Notes: generated by a model not told the origin, from the sequence alone. Counted from the stretch's first letter, positions 1 through 8,525 are shown. The stretch: 56,263 nt of DNA from Actinomycetales bacterium (GCA_012719445.1 JAAYAH010000199.1:1-56263), one strand, 5' to 3'. Translations and numbers: made by a program.

Positions 1-179
1 CGGGCGGCTGGACGGTCACGCTGACCATGCCCGGCGGCACCAGCATCAGCAGCCTGTGGAACGGCCGGGCCAGCGGCACCAGCGGAACCGTCACCGTCAG
101 CGACGTCGGCTGGAACGCCAACGGCGGCTCCTTCGGCTTCGTCGCCAACGGCAGCGGCACCCCCACGGTCAGCTGCTGA
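1..179 (+). CDS. C-terminal end of a CBM2-domain secreted protein (partial)
   Basis: The window opens inside this gene; the readable frame (codons from base 3) runs to a TGA at 177-179 and gives about 58 residues. The pattern GGWTVTLTMPGGTSISSLWN, then GTVTVSDVGWN, GGSFGFVANG and a terminal Cys matches the second half of a family 2 carbohydrate-binding module (cellulose/chitin binding), with conserved Trp residues and the final Cys of the usual disulfide. The catalytic part lies upstream and cannot be named. CBM2 modules normally sit at the end of secreted polysaccharide-degrading enzymes, fitting the GH3, GH6 and other CBM2 genes in this window. A strong hairpin follows 18 bases after the stop. 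Confidence 0.9.
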   Translation, partial: GGWTVTLTMPGGTSISSLWNGRASGTSGTVTVSDVGWNANGGSFGFVANGSGTPTVSC

Positions 180-196
180 CACCTGACCGCACGATC

Positions 197-240
197 GCAC
201 CACAGGTGCCGGGGACGGGGACCCCCGGCACCTGTGGTGC
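197..240. terminator. Bidirectional hairpin terminator
   Basis: An 18-base arm at 197-214 pairs perfectly with 223-240 around an 8-base loop. It lies exactly between the converging CBM2 gene (stop 179) and the aminotransferase (stop 247), so it probably ends transcription from both sides. There is no U-tract, as is usual in high-GC actinobacteria. Confidence 0.85.
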
Positions 241-246
241 GTCGGC

Positions 247-1428
247 CTACAGCCGACGCTGCCACTCGACCACGAGGTCGATCGCCTCGGCCGCCACCTC
301 GGGTGCGCACGCGAACGACAGGCGCGCCCAGTCACGCCCCGCGACGCCGTCGAAGTCGGTGCCGGGGGTGAGCGCGACCCCCGCCTCGTCGAGCAGGCGC
401 TCGCACCAGGTCACCGAGTCGAGACCGGTCGGCGAGATGTCCGCGTACACGTAGAAGGCGCCCTCCGCCGGGGCGACACGTGGCCAGCCCAGGTCGGGCA
501 GCCGGTCGAGCACCGCGGCCCGGGACGCCGCGTACCGCTCGACGCTGGTCCGGGCCCAGGCATACCCGGCGTCGTCGAAGGCGGCCACCGCGGCGTGCTG
601 GGCCAGCGTCGGGGGGCAGAGCGCCAGGTTTCCCGCCAGCGCGTCGACCGGGGCGACGAGGTCGTCCGGCAGCACCAACCAGCCCAGCCGCCAGCCGGTC
701 ATCCCCCAGTACTTGGAGAACGAGTTGACGACCACCGCCCCGCTCGCCCCGGCCGTCGCCGCGGTCGGCGCCCCGGCCGGTCCCGGGCCCGCACCGGCGT
801 CGGGGTAGGTGATCCCGTGGTAGATCTCGTCGCTGATCAGGCGGACGTCGTGCTCGGAGCACCAGGCCACCAGCGCGTCCATCGCCGCGGGGTTCACCAG
901 CGTGCCCGTGGGGTTCGCCGGGCCGGCCACCACGAGACCCGCTATCGGCCGGTCCAGGGCGTCGAGCTGTGCCACGGTCGGCTGGTAACGCGTCTCCGGT
1001 CCGCAGGCCAGCTCCACGACCTCGCAGCCCAGCGCGGTCAGGATGTTCCGGTACGCCGGGTAGCCGGGGCGGGCCAGCGCCACCCGGGCCCCGACGTCGA
1101 AGGCGGCAAGGAAGGTCAGCAGGAACCCGCCGGAGGACCCCGTGGTCACCGCGACCGACCCGGGATCGACCTCGACCCCGTACCAGCGGCGGTAGTGCTC
1201 CGCGATCTCCACGCGCAGTCCCGGCACCCCTGCGGCCTCGGTGTAGCCGAGATCGCCGTCGGCCAGGAGGTCCCGGGCCCGTCGACGGACGACGTCCGGC
1301 GCCCCGCCGGACGGCTCACCTGCCCCCAGGTTCAACACCCGTTGACCGGCGGCACGCCGGGCGTTGGCCGCCGCGATGATCTCCATGACGGCGAACGGGG
1401 GGACCTGCGACCTGGCCGCGACCTTCAT
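247..1428 (-). CDS. Pyridoxal-phosphate class I/II aminotransferase
   Basis: A 393-residue protein of the fold-type I aminotransferase family, cytosolic, moving an amino group between an amino acid and a 2-oxo acid. Family marks are visible: NLGAGEPSGGAPD near the N-terminus, the AGPANPTGT cofactor segment, SDEIYHGITY with the pyridine-contacting Asp/Tyr, and NSFSKYWGMTGWRLGW, whose Lys forms the Schiff base with PLP. The C-terminal EGAFYVYADIS and RLSFA segments carry the substrate-carboxylate Arg region. The frame is open further upstream, but the ATG at 1428 is chosen because typical homology starts at MKVAARSQVPPF and a purine-rich stretch precedes it. The substrate (Asp, aromatic, branched-chain or other) cannot be read from sequence. 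It is a single gene, divergent from the L7/L12-like gene. Confidence 0.9.
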   Translation of the reverse strand: MKVAARSQVPPFAVMEIIAAANARRAAGQRVLNLGAGEPSGGAPDVVRRRARDLLADGDLGYTEAAGVPGLRVEIAEHYRRWYGVEVDPGSVAVTTGSSGGFLLTFLAAFDVGARVALARPGYPAYRNILTALGCEVVELACGPETRYQPTVAQLDALDRPIAGLVVAGPANPTGTLVNPAAMDALVAWCSEHDVRLISDEIYHGITYPDAGAGPGPAGAPTAATAGASGAVVVNSFSKYWGMTGWRLGWLVLPDDLVAPVDALAGNLALCPPTLAQHAAVAAFDDAGYAWARTSVERYAASRAAVLDRLPDLGWPRVAPAEGAFYVYADISPTGLDSVTWCERLLDEAGVALTPGTDFDGVAGRDWARLSFACAPEVAAEAIDLVVEWQRRL

Positions 1429-1499
1429 GCCACCATCCTGCCCCCACGATCTCCCCGGGACCGCCCCGCCGGCCCACCCCGCCTGCTTCACTGATCGCC

Positions 1500-1868
1500 A
1501 TGGACACCCCCACGACCATCTCGGTGATCGCGCTCCTCGTCGCGGTCGTGGCACTGGTCACGGCGAGGAGGACCGGTCCCGGACCGACGACGTCCCCACT
1601 CGACGCCGAGCGGCTGGCCGTGCTCGAACGCCAGCAGCGCGTGATCCTGGAGCGTCTCCGCGCCGTCGCCCCCGCCGCCGGAGCGATCGGCCTGGTCGGC
1701 TCGGCCGCGGGTGCCGAGCCGGACCTGCCCGAGGTGCTCGACCTGCTCGTCCGCGGCCAGAAGATCCAGGCCGTCAAGGCCTACCGGGAGGCGACGGGCC
1801 TCGGGCTCAAGGAGTCGAAGGACGCCGTCGAGGAACTCGCCCGCCGTCACGGCCTGTCGTCGCGCTGA
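1500..1868 (+). CDS. Small membrane-anchored protein with ribosomal L7/L12 C-terminal-like domain
   Basis: 122 residues. Residues about 8-22 (ISVIALLVAVVALVTA) form one N-terminal transmembrane helix. The C-terminal ~45 residues (KIQAVKAYREATGLGLKESK) match the L7/L12 C-terminal consensus, where the glycine-lysine segment contacts translation factors. True L7/L12 has no membrane helix and a different N-terminal dimerisation domain, so this is a stand-alone relative of the kind annotated in actinobacteria as 'ribosomal protein L7/L12', with unknown function. Its 3' end overlaps the 3' end of the opposite GGDEF-EAL gene by 62 bases. Confidence 0.8.
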   Translation: MDTPTTISVIALLVAVVALVTARRTGPGPTTSPLDAERLAVLERQQRVILERLRAVAPAAGAIGLVGSAAGAEPDLPEVLDLLVRGQKIQAVKAYREATGLGLKESKDAVEELARRHGLSSR

Positions 1869-4236
1869 CGAGAGCCGACGGGTCCGCGAGCAACCGGCTC
1901 ACGCGGTCGGCGTCCATCGGCCGGGCGAAGTAGAAGCCCTGCGCCAACCGGTAACCGATCCGGTACAGGTGCTCGGCCTGCTCCGCGGTCTCGACCCCCT
2001 CCGCGATGGCCTCGAGCCCCAGCCCCTCGGCGATCTGGATCAGAGCGGATGCGATCACGCCGCCCGACGAGCTGGTGGTGATGTCGTCGACGAAGGACTT
2101 GTCCACCTTGAGCGCGTCGACCGGCACGTTCTGGAGCAGGCCGAGGGAGGAGTGTCCGGTGCCGAAGTCGTCGAGGGCGACGGTCACCCCGAACCCGGTG
2201 AGGACGGTGAGCTCGCTGATCGCGCGGTCGTTGTCGAACAGGGCCGTCTCGGTGACCTCCACCGCGAGCCGGTCCGGCGGCAGCCCGGTCTCCCGCAGGC
2301 AGCCGAGGAGGACCTCGGCGAACCCCGGCTCCTGGATCTGCAGGGCGGAGATGTTGACGCCGATCCTCCAGTCCGGGGCGGGGCCCTGGGCCTGCAACCA
2401 CCGGACCGCCTGTTCGCAGGCCTCCCGGAGGATCCACGCCCCGAGGGGTCCGATCAGCCCGGTCCGTTCCGCGATCGGGATGAAGACGCCGGGGGGCACC
2501 TCCCCCCGGCCGGGGTGCCGCCAGCGGACCAGGGCCTCGAACCCCATGACCTGACCATCGGGCAGCCTCACCAACGGCTGGTAGACCAGGTGGAACTCCC
2601 CGCGCTCCAGCCCCGCCCTCAGGTCGGCGCTGATCCGGTCGCGCTCGGCCGCCTCCCGCTCCAGGTGCGGCTCGTAGCACATGACCCGCCCCTTGCCGCT
2701 CCCCTTGGCCGCGTACATGGCCAGGTCGGCCCGGTGCAGCAGCTCCGACGGCCGGTCCCCGGGAGCGGCCTCGGCCAGGCCGATGCTCACCCCGACGGTG
2801 ATGTCCTGACCGTTGGCGGTGATCGAGCGGCCCAGGACGGCCGTGACCCGGCCGAGCGCCCGCCTCGCCGTCTGCACGTCGACCCCGCACAGCAGCAGCG
2901 CGAACTCGTCACCCCCCAGCCTGGCCACGGTGTCGTCCGGCCCCGTGCACTCGCGGAGCCGCCGCGCCACGGCCACCAGCACCTCGTCGCCGGCGAGGTG
3001 CCCGTACCGGTCGTTCACGATCTTGAAGTCGTCGACGTCGACGAGCGCCAGGGTGACCGAGCCGCACCTGTCGAGCGCGCGGGCGACCCGTTCCCGGAAC
3101 AGGTGCCGGTTGGTGAGCCCGGTGAGCGGGTCGTGGGTGGCCAGGTGGGCCAGTTGCTCCTGGGCCTGGCGCAGCTCCAGCATGTTGGCGTCGAGCTGCT
3201 GCAGCAGGCGGGCGTTCTCCCGCAGCGCGAAGACCTGGCGGAGCACCACCACCGCGGTGAGTGCGACCACGCCCACCGCCACCACCAGGGACTCGGTACT
3301 TCCGTCCCTGGTGCACAGCAGGAGCCCGTCGGTGGCGGCGACCGCCAGGTAGGGGATGAGGCTGAACCTCCGCTGCCGCGGATCGGGCACCCGCTCGCCC
3401 CGACGGACGGCGTACCGCTGGTACTCGGCGCCGAGCGTGAGCGCCAGCGCTGTCAGCGGGTAGCCGATCAGCGTCATGTTGAGGTCCTGGCGGTCGGGCA
3501 GCAGGGGCGACAGGGCACCCTCGACGACCCCGACGCCACAGGCCAGGGAGAGGATCTTGAGCGCGCGCGGGTTAACCGGGCCCGGGCCGGTCAGGGCCAC
3601 CTTCGTCAGGCCCAGGATGACGAACGCCCCGATCAGCACGACCAGGAACGCCCACACATCCGAGCCTGCCGTCGTGCGCCACGTGGTGATGTGCCGGAAG
3701 GCCAGGTGCCACATGAACAGCGCGGTCGTGACGAGGACGATGAGGCTGTCCAGCCGGAACCGACTCGGGTCCTGGCGCGCCCTCGCCCGCAGGCCCGGCA
3801 GCCGCAGCACGGTCCAGATCGCCACGAGTACCCCGACGCCGTACAGACCGAGGGTGGCCACCGACATCCGCTGGGTCGGCGCCCCGGGGCCGAGGAGCGC
3901 ATCCCGGGTGTGGACGGCGAGGGCGAGCAGCAGGGCCCCGGTGGCGAGCGTGAACCCGAACCAGAACCTCGCGGCGCCCGGCGAGATCCCCTCGGTCCGG
4001 CTCGCCCGCCAGCACGCCAGCACCGGAAGGCAGGCGCTGGTGACCGTCAGCGCCCAGCCGAGCGCCGGCGAACCCCACGGCGCACGCAGCTCGGTCAGGA
4101 ACCAGACGACCGCGGCGACGGCCAGGACGAGGGAGCACGCGGACAGCCGACCGAACGGCCTGCCCGCGCCGCTCCCCGGGGACTCGGCCGCGGACAGGCT
4201 CCCGGCGAGTCGTGGTCGCCTCCGCCCCCTGCCCAT
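1807..4236 (-). CDS. Membrane GGDEF-EAL cyclic-di-GMP turnover protein
   Basis: 809 residues. Residues about 30-330 hold eight or more hydrophobic helices (an integral-membrane sensor of unknown ligand). A short coiled coil (LRENARLLQQLDANMLELRQ) follows, then a GGDEF domain with intact ARLGGDEFALLL near residue 443, then an EAL domain with GFEALVRW near 567, DDFGTGHSSLG and EGVET. Both the diguanylate cyclase and phosphodiesterase motifs look catalytically complete. The RxxD inhibitory site expected five residues before GGDEF is absent (GPDD there), so product inhibition at that site is not expected. About 30 extra residues follow the EAL fold and make up the tail-to-tail overlap with the L7/L12-like gene. 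The net direction of c-di-GMP turnover cannot be told from sequence. Confidence 0.92.
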   Translation of the reverse strand: MGRGRRRPRLAGSLSAAESPGSGAGRPFGRLSACSLVLAVAAVVWFLTELRAPWGSPALGWALTVTSACLPVLACWRASRTEGISPGAARFWFGFTLATGALLLALAVHTRDALLGPGAPTQRMSVATLGLYGVGVLVAIWTVLRLPGLRARARQDPSRFRLDSLIVLVTTALFMWHLAFRHITTWRTTAGSDVWAFLVVLIGAFVILGLTKVALTGPGPVNPRALKILSLACGVGVVEGALSPLLPDRQDLNMTLIGYPLTALALTLGAEYQRYAVRRGERVPDPRQRRFSLIPYLAVAATDGLLLCTRDGSTESLVVAVGVVALTAVVVLRQVFALRENARLLQQLDANMLELRQAQEQLAHLATHDPLTGLTNRHLFRERVARALDRCGSVTLALVDVDDFKIVNDRYGHLAGDEVLVAVARRLRECTGPDDTVARLGGDEFALLLCGVDVQTARRALGRVTAVLGRSITANGQDITVGVSIGLAEAAPGDRPSELLHRADLAMYAAKGSGKGRVMCYEPHLEREAAERDRISADLRAGLERGEFHLVYQPLVRLPDGQVMGFEALVRWRHPGRGEVPPGVFIPIAERTGLIGPLGAWILREACEQAVRWLQAQGPAPDWRIGVNISALQIQEPGFAEVLLGCLRETGLPPDRLAVEVTETALFDNDRAISELTVLTGFGVTVALDDFGTGHSSLGLLQNVPVDALKVDKSFVDDITTSSSGGVIASALIQIAEGLGLEAIAEGVETAEQAEHLYRIGYRLAQGFYFARPMDADRVSRLLADPSALVSATTGRDGGRVPRRRPSTP

Positions 4237-4593
4237 CCGCGAGATCCGTCCCTCCTCGACCCAGGCCTTCCCGTCGTGCGAGGTTCAGACCCGTAGCGTT
4301 ATCGGCGCCCGCAGGCGAGGGCTGAACACACACCTCACGCGCGGACCCGCTTCTGCCGCGAAGGCACGGGAAAAGCCGGGGGGACGGCCCATTGGTCCGC
4401 CGAGAGACAAGATGCCTGTTCAGTGACGTGCTGCGGTGATTGTACCGTCACACAGTGGTGAATAAGGAATACGTACCGGAAACTCAATCGACGGTCGAAC
4501 AGCCAGCAAGACGACATATCTGCTCATTCCCCGCAGCCGGTGAAGGTCTCCGTCTCACGGAGCCACGGCGGCGGGCTCCCGGTGCGGCCGGCC
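4237..4593. other. Intergenic region upstream of the GGDEF-EAL gene
   Basis: About 360 bases, noticeably more AT-rich around 4400-4530 than the surroundings. It must hold the promoter of the minus-strand GGDEF-EAL gene, but no convincing -35/-10 pair was found. It merges on the right into the SARP-regulator remnant. Confidence 0.4.
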
Positions 4594-4862
4594 CCCGGCC
4601 GGGGCCGAAGGTGGTCAACGCCCTGCAGTCCCAGGTCTCCCGGCTGCGCCGGCTGCTGGCCGAGGGCGGCGATGTCGTCGTCGAGCGCCATGCGGCGGGG
4701 TACCTGCTGGCGATCGACCCCGAGGACGTCGACGCCCACCGGTTCACCCGGCTGGCCGCGGAGGGACGGCGGGCGCTGGACGCGGACGAGCCCGCCGAGG
4801 CGGCCGCGGCCCCGGTCGTCGCCCGGGTCACGGGTGGACGTGGACGACGAAGTCCTCCGTGA
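4594..4862 (+). pseudogene. Remnant of an AfsR/SARP-type (winged-helix plus BTAD) regulator
   Basis: The plus frame ending at 4862 reads NALQSQVSRLRRLLAEGGDV, then VVERHAAGYLLAIDPEDVDA, HRFTRLAAEGRRALDADEPA. This matches the end of the OmpR-like DNA-binding domain and the start of the bacterial transcriptional activator domain of SARP regulators (intact proteins have NALQ..VSRLRR, then GYLL then D..RFE.L). The first ~60 residues of the family and everything after the first BTAD helix are missing. Homology stops where the opposite GH3 gene ends (4828). No credible start or Shine-Dalgarno precedes it. I infer a fragment left by a deletion or rearrangement. Confidence 0.75.
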
Positions 4863-7668
4863 TCGTCCGCCCCGACACGGTGAGGGTCGCCGTGATCGTT
4901 GCCACCCCGGGGTTCCGGGTGCGCAGGATCCCGGCGCCGTCGACGGCCACCACCTCGGGGCGGTTGCTGCGGTAGCCGACGCGCAGCTCCGCCGGGAGCC
5001 CGCCGGTCCCACCGCCGGGGTGCGCACCGGCGCCGGCGTCTCGGGTGCGTCCGCCGTCACCGGCCGCCGCCGTGCCGGTGAACCCGAGCAGGCTCTCGTC
5101 GTCCATGGCCACGGTGGGCCGCGGGTCGACGACGACGCCCCGCGGATAGCTGATCCGCCCGGCGATCCCCCGCACCGGGTCGTCACCCTGGCGGGGGGTC
5201 ACCGTGAGCACCTTCGGCAGCGGCGTCCAGGTCCCGGTCACCGTCAGCGTCGCCCGCTGCCGGACGTCCTCCGCGGCGCTGGAGTCGCCGACCCGCAACT
5301 GGTACCGGCCGCCGTCGATCCGGAACCGCCCGGCCTGCTCGTCGAAGAAGGCCAGCTCGGTCGCCGGGAGGGTGAACTCCACCGTCGTGCTCCGTCCGGG
5401 GTCGATCGCGACCTGCCGGAACCGGCGCAGCCGGGCGAGGGGACGCTGGTCCGACGCGGGCGCCCCCGGGGTGGACACGTAGAGCTGGACGGCGTCGCGT
5501 CCGGCGACGTCCCCGGAGTTCGTCACCCGCACCCGGACCGTCACCGACTCGTCCGGGGCGATCCGGGACCTGTCCAGCGTCAGCTCCGAGTACCGGAAGG
5601 TGGTGTAGCTCAGCCCGTGCCCGAAGGGGTACGTGGGCTCGCCACGGAAGTACTGGTAGGTGCGTCCCGGCCTCGCCCCCGACCCGCGCAGGCGGTAGTC
5701 GGTGATCTCGGGGAGCTGACCGGTGTCCCGGTACCAGGTGAACGGCAGGTGACCGCTGGGGTTGACCCGGCCGAGCAGCACGTCGGCCAGGCTCTCCCCG
5801 GAGCGCTGCCCGTTGTAGGAGCTCCACAGCAGCGCCGGCACCTCCGGCTCGATCCGGGTGAGGTCGACCGGGCCGATGGTCTCCAGGGCGACGACCGTCC
5901 GCGGGTTGAGCTCCGCGACGGCGCGGACCAGCTCGACCTGACCGCCGGGGAGGTCGAGGGAGGTGCGGTCGCTGGCCTCCTCCGCCACGGAGCGGTCGGT
6001 CGCCGCGTGGACGACGACGGCGTCGGCGTCCCTCACCGCGGCCAGGGTCTCCTCGTCGATCCCGCTGCCGGTCGTGCCCGGCAGGCAGGTCACCGTCGCC
6101 GCGGGGTTCATCCCCCTGACCGCGGTGGTGATCCCCGCGCACGGGGTGACCGTCCGCTCCCTCGCCGCGCTCCCCTGGAGGCTGGAGTACCCGCCGAAGA
6201 AGCCCTCCGTCCGGTTCGCCGAGGGGCCGACCACGGCGACCGCGTAGGCCCCGGTCGCCGGGATCCGGAGCGGCAGCAGCGGCCGCGACTCCTCGCGCCC
6301 GTCCTCGGCCGCGCCGCCGACCGGGGCGTTCTTCAGGCCGACCGGGGCGTTCTTCAGCAGGACGAGGCTCCGTGCCCCGGCCTCCCTGGCCATGGCCAGC
6401 CGTTCCGGGGTCTGGGTGACCGCGTCGTTGGCGTCGGAGTTCCGCCACGAGCCGGGAGCCACCCGGGACCTCGCCCGGGTGACCCACGGAACGTCCTCGG
6501 CGTCGTCGAACTCGCCGAGCCGGATCCTGGTGGTGAACAGGCGCACCAGGGCGGCGTCCAGGTCGTGCTCGGTCATGGTGCCGTCCGGGGTGGTGAACCC
6601 CCCGGCCAGCGCCTGCGGGAGGGTGTTCGCGAAGTGATGGTCGTCGTGGTAGCCCAGGTTGCAGTTGAGGTCCTCCCCCGCAGCGAGGGCCGCGGCGTTC
6701 CGCCCGACGTGGTCGAGGGGTGCGTCCGCCCAGGGCGGCTGCCACCGGTGCCCCGCCTGGAGCTGGTACACCGCGTCGCAGTCGGACACGAAGTAGCCGT
6801 CGAAGCCCCAGGTGCGCCGGGCCAGGGTGGTCATCAGGAAGGGGCTCGCCGCGGCCGGCTCACCGTTGACCCGGTTGTAGGCGCTCATGATCGAGGCCGG
6901 GGACGCCGCGGCGACGACGTCACGGAACTGGGCGGTGTAGTACTCGCGCAGGTCGCGCTGGTCGACGTCGGAGGAGCCGTCGAGCCGGTTCACCTCGCTG
7001 TTGTTCGCCGCGTAGTGCTTGAGGGTGGTCGCGGTCTTCAGGTGGCCCCCTCCCTGCGGCAGGGGCCTGCCCGCCCGGTCCCTGCCCTCCATGCCGTCGA
7101 CGAACCCGGCCGCCATGACGGCGGTGAGGTGGGGGTCCTCGCCGAAGGTCTCGTCGGTGCGACCCCAGCGCGGGTCGCGGGCGAGGTTCACCGTCGGGGA
7201 GAAGAACGTCAGGTCCAGGGAGTTGTCCCGCACGACCTCCCGCGCCTCGTCGGAGATCATCGTGGCCTCCCGGTACACCAGGTCCGGGTCCCAGGACGAC
7301 GCCAGGGACAGGCTCACCGGGTAGATCGTGGTGTTGACGAGGTCGGGAGGGTTCTCGCCGTGGTTCGTCTGCTCGCGGGCGACGCCGTGGGCGGCCTCGT
7401 TCCACCAGCCGTAGGCGCGGACCCCGAGCCGCGGGATCGCGGCCGCCTGGCTGGTGACCAGTTGGGACGCCTTCTCCGCCACCGTCATCCGGGAGACCAG
7501 GTCGGCCGCCCGCTCGGCCGGGGAGTACCCGGGGTCCCGGTACACCGCATCCCCGGGAGCCTCGGGTCCCGCGGATCCGCGCCAGAGCACGGTCGCCAGG
7601 ACGCCTCCGCAGACGAGGACGGCGGCCACGCCGAGCACCGTCCACCTGCGCCTGTTCGGTGTCACCAC
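4828..7668 (-). CDS. Secreted or membrane-anchored glycoside hydrolase family 3 (beta-glucosidase/beta-xylosidase type)
   Basis: About 946 residues. An N-terminal hydrophobic stretch (WTVLGVAAVLVCGGVLATVLW) is an export signal or anchor. The GH3 N-domain follows: GWWNEAAHGVA, SPTVNLARDPRWGRTDETFG, GGHLKTATTLKHYAANNSE, and FVSDCDAV near residue 294, whose Asp is the family nucleophile. Then come the GH3 C-domain (LVLLKNAP, VVGPSA), a fibronectin III-like domain (YPFGHGLSYTTFRYS, VTVRVRVTNSGDVAGRDAVQ) and a final Big_2/Ig-like domain (NRPEVVAVDGAGILRTRNPG). The WWNEAAHGVA/SDCDAV pattern is closest to xylosidase-like GH3; the exact glycan is uncertain. The frame can start at TTG 7674, but GTG at 7668 has better spacing from an AGGG. 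It contains an in-frame 7-residue duplication and has a palindrome upstream. Confidence 0.92.
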   Translation of the reverse strand: MVTPNRRRWTVLGVAAVLVCGGVLATVLWRGSAGPEAPGDAVYRDPGYSPAERAADLVSRMTVAEKASQLVTSQAAAIPRLGVRAYGWWNEAAHGVAREQTNHGENPPDLVNTTIYPVSLSLASSWDPDLVYREATMISDEAREVVRDNSLDLTFFSPTVNLARDPRWGRTDETFGEDPHLTAVMAAGFVDGMEGRDRAGRPLPQGGGHLKTATTLKHYAANNSEVNRLDGSSDVDQRDLREYYTAQFRDVVAAASPASIMSAYNRVNGEPAAASPFLMTTLARRTWGFDGYFVSDCDAVYQLQAGHRWQPPWADAPLDHVGRNAAALAAGEDLNCNLGYHDDHHFANTLPQALAGGFTTPDGTMTEHDLDAALVRLFTTRIRLGEFDDAEDVPWVTRARSRVAPGSWRNSDANDAVTQTPERLAMAREAGARSLVLLKNAPVGLKNAPVGGAAEDGREESRPLLPLRIPATGAYAVAVVGPSANRTEGFFGGYSSLQGSAARERTVTPCAGITTAVRGMNPAATVTCLPGTTGSGIDEETLAAVRDADAVVVHAATDRSVAEEASDRTSLDLPGGQVELVRAVAELNPRTVVALETIGPVDLTRIEPEVPALLWSSYNGQRSGESLADVLLGRVNPSGHLPFTWYRDTGQLPEITDYRLRGSGARPGRTYQYFRGEPTYPFGHGLSYTTFRYSELTLDRSRIAPDESVTVRVRVTNSGDVAGRDAVQLYVSTPGAPASDQRPLARLRRFRQVAIDPGRSTTVEFTLPATELAFFDEQAGRFRIDGGRYQLRVGDSSAAEDVRQRATLTVTGTWTPLPKVLTVTPRQGDDPVRGIAGRISYPRGVVVDPRPTVAMDDESLLGFTGTAAAGDGGRTRDAGAGAHPGGGTGGLPAELRVGYRSNRPEVVAVDGAGILRTRNPGVATITATLTVSGRTITEDFVVHVHP
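6316..6357 (-). repeat. 21-bp perfect tandem duplication inside the GH3 gene
   Basis: Two identical 21-base units (6316-6336, 6337-6357) encode LKNAPVG twice in a row. LKN is a conserved strand of the GH3 C-domain, and relatives carry it once followed by a variable loop, so the extra copy probably sits in the loop. In-frame, so the protein stays intact. Confidence 0.95.
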
Positions 7669-7715
7669 AGTCAAGCCCTATCACGGAACAGCCAAGGCGG
7701 TATCCGGTAATCACC

Positions 7716-7729
7716 TCGAAATGTTTCGA
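7716..7729. promoter_or_regulatory. Palindromic operator candidate upstream of the GH3 gene
   Basis: TCGAAA-TG-TTTCGA is a perfect 6+2+6 inverted repeat about 48 bases upstream of the GH3 start, in an AT-richer stretch. CGAAA/TTTCG dyads are a common form of LacI/ROK sugar-repressor sites in actinobacteria. The cognate repressor is not in this window. Confidence 0.5.
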
Positions 7730-7954
7730 TCCTCGCCCCTCGACCCGACCACCCCCGAGGCGACCGCGAGGCTCCGGACACTGGTCCATCCGGGTGAAAC
7801 CGCCGATTCCCTCCAGACAGATCATCACGCGACGAGATAAGACAGATCCGTCACGCCATGACGAAGCCCGGCCAGCCGGTAGGTATCGCCGACTTCGGAA
7901 CGGCAGGGGGCCGACCACGAGGGAGCAGTCGACAGCAGAAGCCGGAGTGCAGCC

Positions 7955-8182
7955 ATGAACGCCGTCCGCGTGCAACTCGCGCCGCCCCTGCAGGACCCAG
8001 CCCGACTCACGACCGAGCACCACCCGTGGTGTGTCCACCACAGCCCCAGGGGATGCCTGGGTACGGCGATGGACGTCCCCGGAAGCAAGATCACGGTGTG
8101 GTTGTCCGCACCGACCCCGGACGATCCGCGCCTCATCGTGGACGGACCGGGCGGTGTCGTCGAGATCCCCGTCGAACCGTGA
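7955..8182 (+). CDS. Small hypothetical protein (DUF6907-like)
   Basis: 75 residues, start ATG with GGAG eight bases upstream. The segment EHHPWCVHHSP followed by a beta-rich stretch (SKITVWLSAP, PRLIVDG) resembles small actinobacterial proteins with a conserved WC..HH motif (the DUF6907 style), perhaps binding a metal through Cys/His. Function unknown. The last 11 codons lie in the first copy of a 32-base tandem repeat whose unit ends exactly at the stop codon. It is divergent from the GH3 gene with about 280 bases between them; nothing else was seen in that gap except the palindrome above. Confidence 0.65.
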   Translation: MNAVRVQLAPPLQDPARLTTEHHPWCVHHSPRGCLGTAMDVPGSKITVWLSAPTPDDPRLIVDGPGGVVEIPVEP

Positions 8183-8214
8183 GCGGTGTCGTCGAGATCC
8201 CCGTCGAACCGTGA
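8151..8214 (+). repeat. 32-bp perfect tandem duplication ending at a stop codon
   Basis: Units 8151-8182 and 8183-8214 are identical. The first holds the last codons and the TGA of the 75-residue gene; the second follows directly, outside the gene. As 32 is not a multiple of three, the second copy is read in another frame. Confidence 0.95.
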
Positions 8215-8300
8215 GGGGCTGCCTCTCCTGGGCACCGGGACGCGTCGTCACCGCTGCCGTTCCGGCAGGGTCACGGTCCGGTGGTCCGGTGTCCGCAGGC

Positions 8301-8525
8301 CTAGGTCAGCCGGACGACCAGGGGGTAGGCGCTGCCGGATTCCCGTACGGCGGCGACTCGCCCATGACCCTCGGCCTGTTCCACGAGGTGACCTACGTCT
8401 GGCTCCGGCAGACCGACGCCCGCGACGAGATCGTTGAACGGTACGTCCGTACCACGTGAGCCGAACCTGGCGAGCGCCGCGAGGAGGACTCTCTCCATGG
8501 TGCTGCTATCGGCCGGAGCGGCCAC
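8301..8525 (-). CDS. Small helical (winged-helix-like) hypothetical protein
   Basis: Up to 74 residues from GTG 8525 (or 65 from ATG 8498: MERVLLAALARFGSRGTDVP). Third codon positions are strongly G/C, as in real genes here. The pattern helix, PFNDLVAGVGLPEPDVGHLV, helix, then ESGSAYPLVVRLT suggests a small helix-turn-helix with a beta wing, but no family was recognised. GGAG lies about 12 bases before the GTG, a loose fit, so the start is uncertain. It sits downstream of the VOC gene on the same strand. Confidence 0.5.
   Translation of the reverse strand: MAAPADSSTMERVLLAALARFGSRGTDVPFNDLVAGVGLPEPDVGHLVEQAEGHGRVAAVRESGSAYPLVVRLT

Noticed and set aside
1711-4296. 861-codon plus-strand open frame
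   Set aside because: Exactly antisense to the GGDEF-EAL gene, Arg/Pro/Gly/Gln-rich with no family motifs; a shadow caused by high GC.
4540-7710. 1056-codon plus-strand open frame
   Set aside because: Antisense to the GH3 gene, no recognisable domain; only its first part overlaps the SARP remnant, which is in a different frame.
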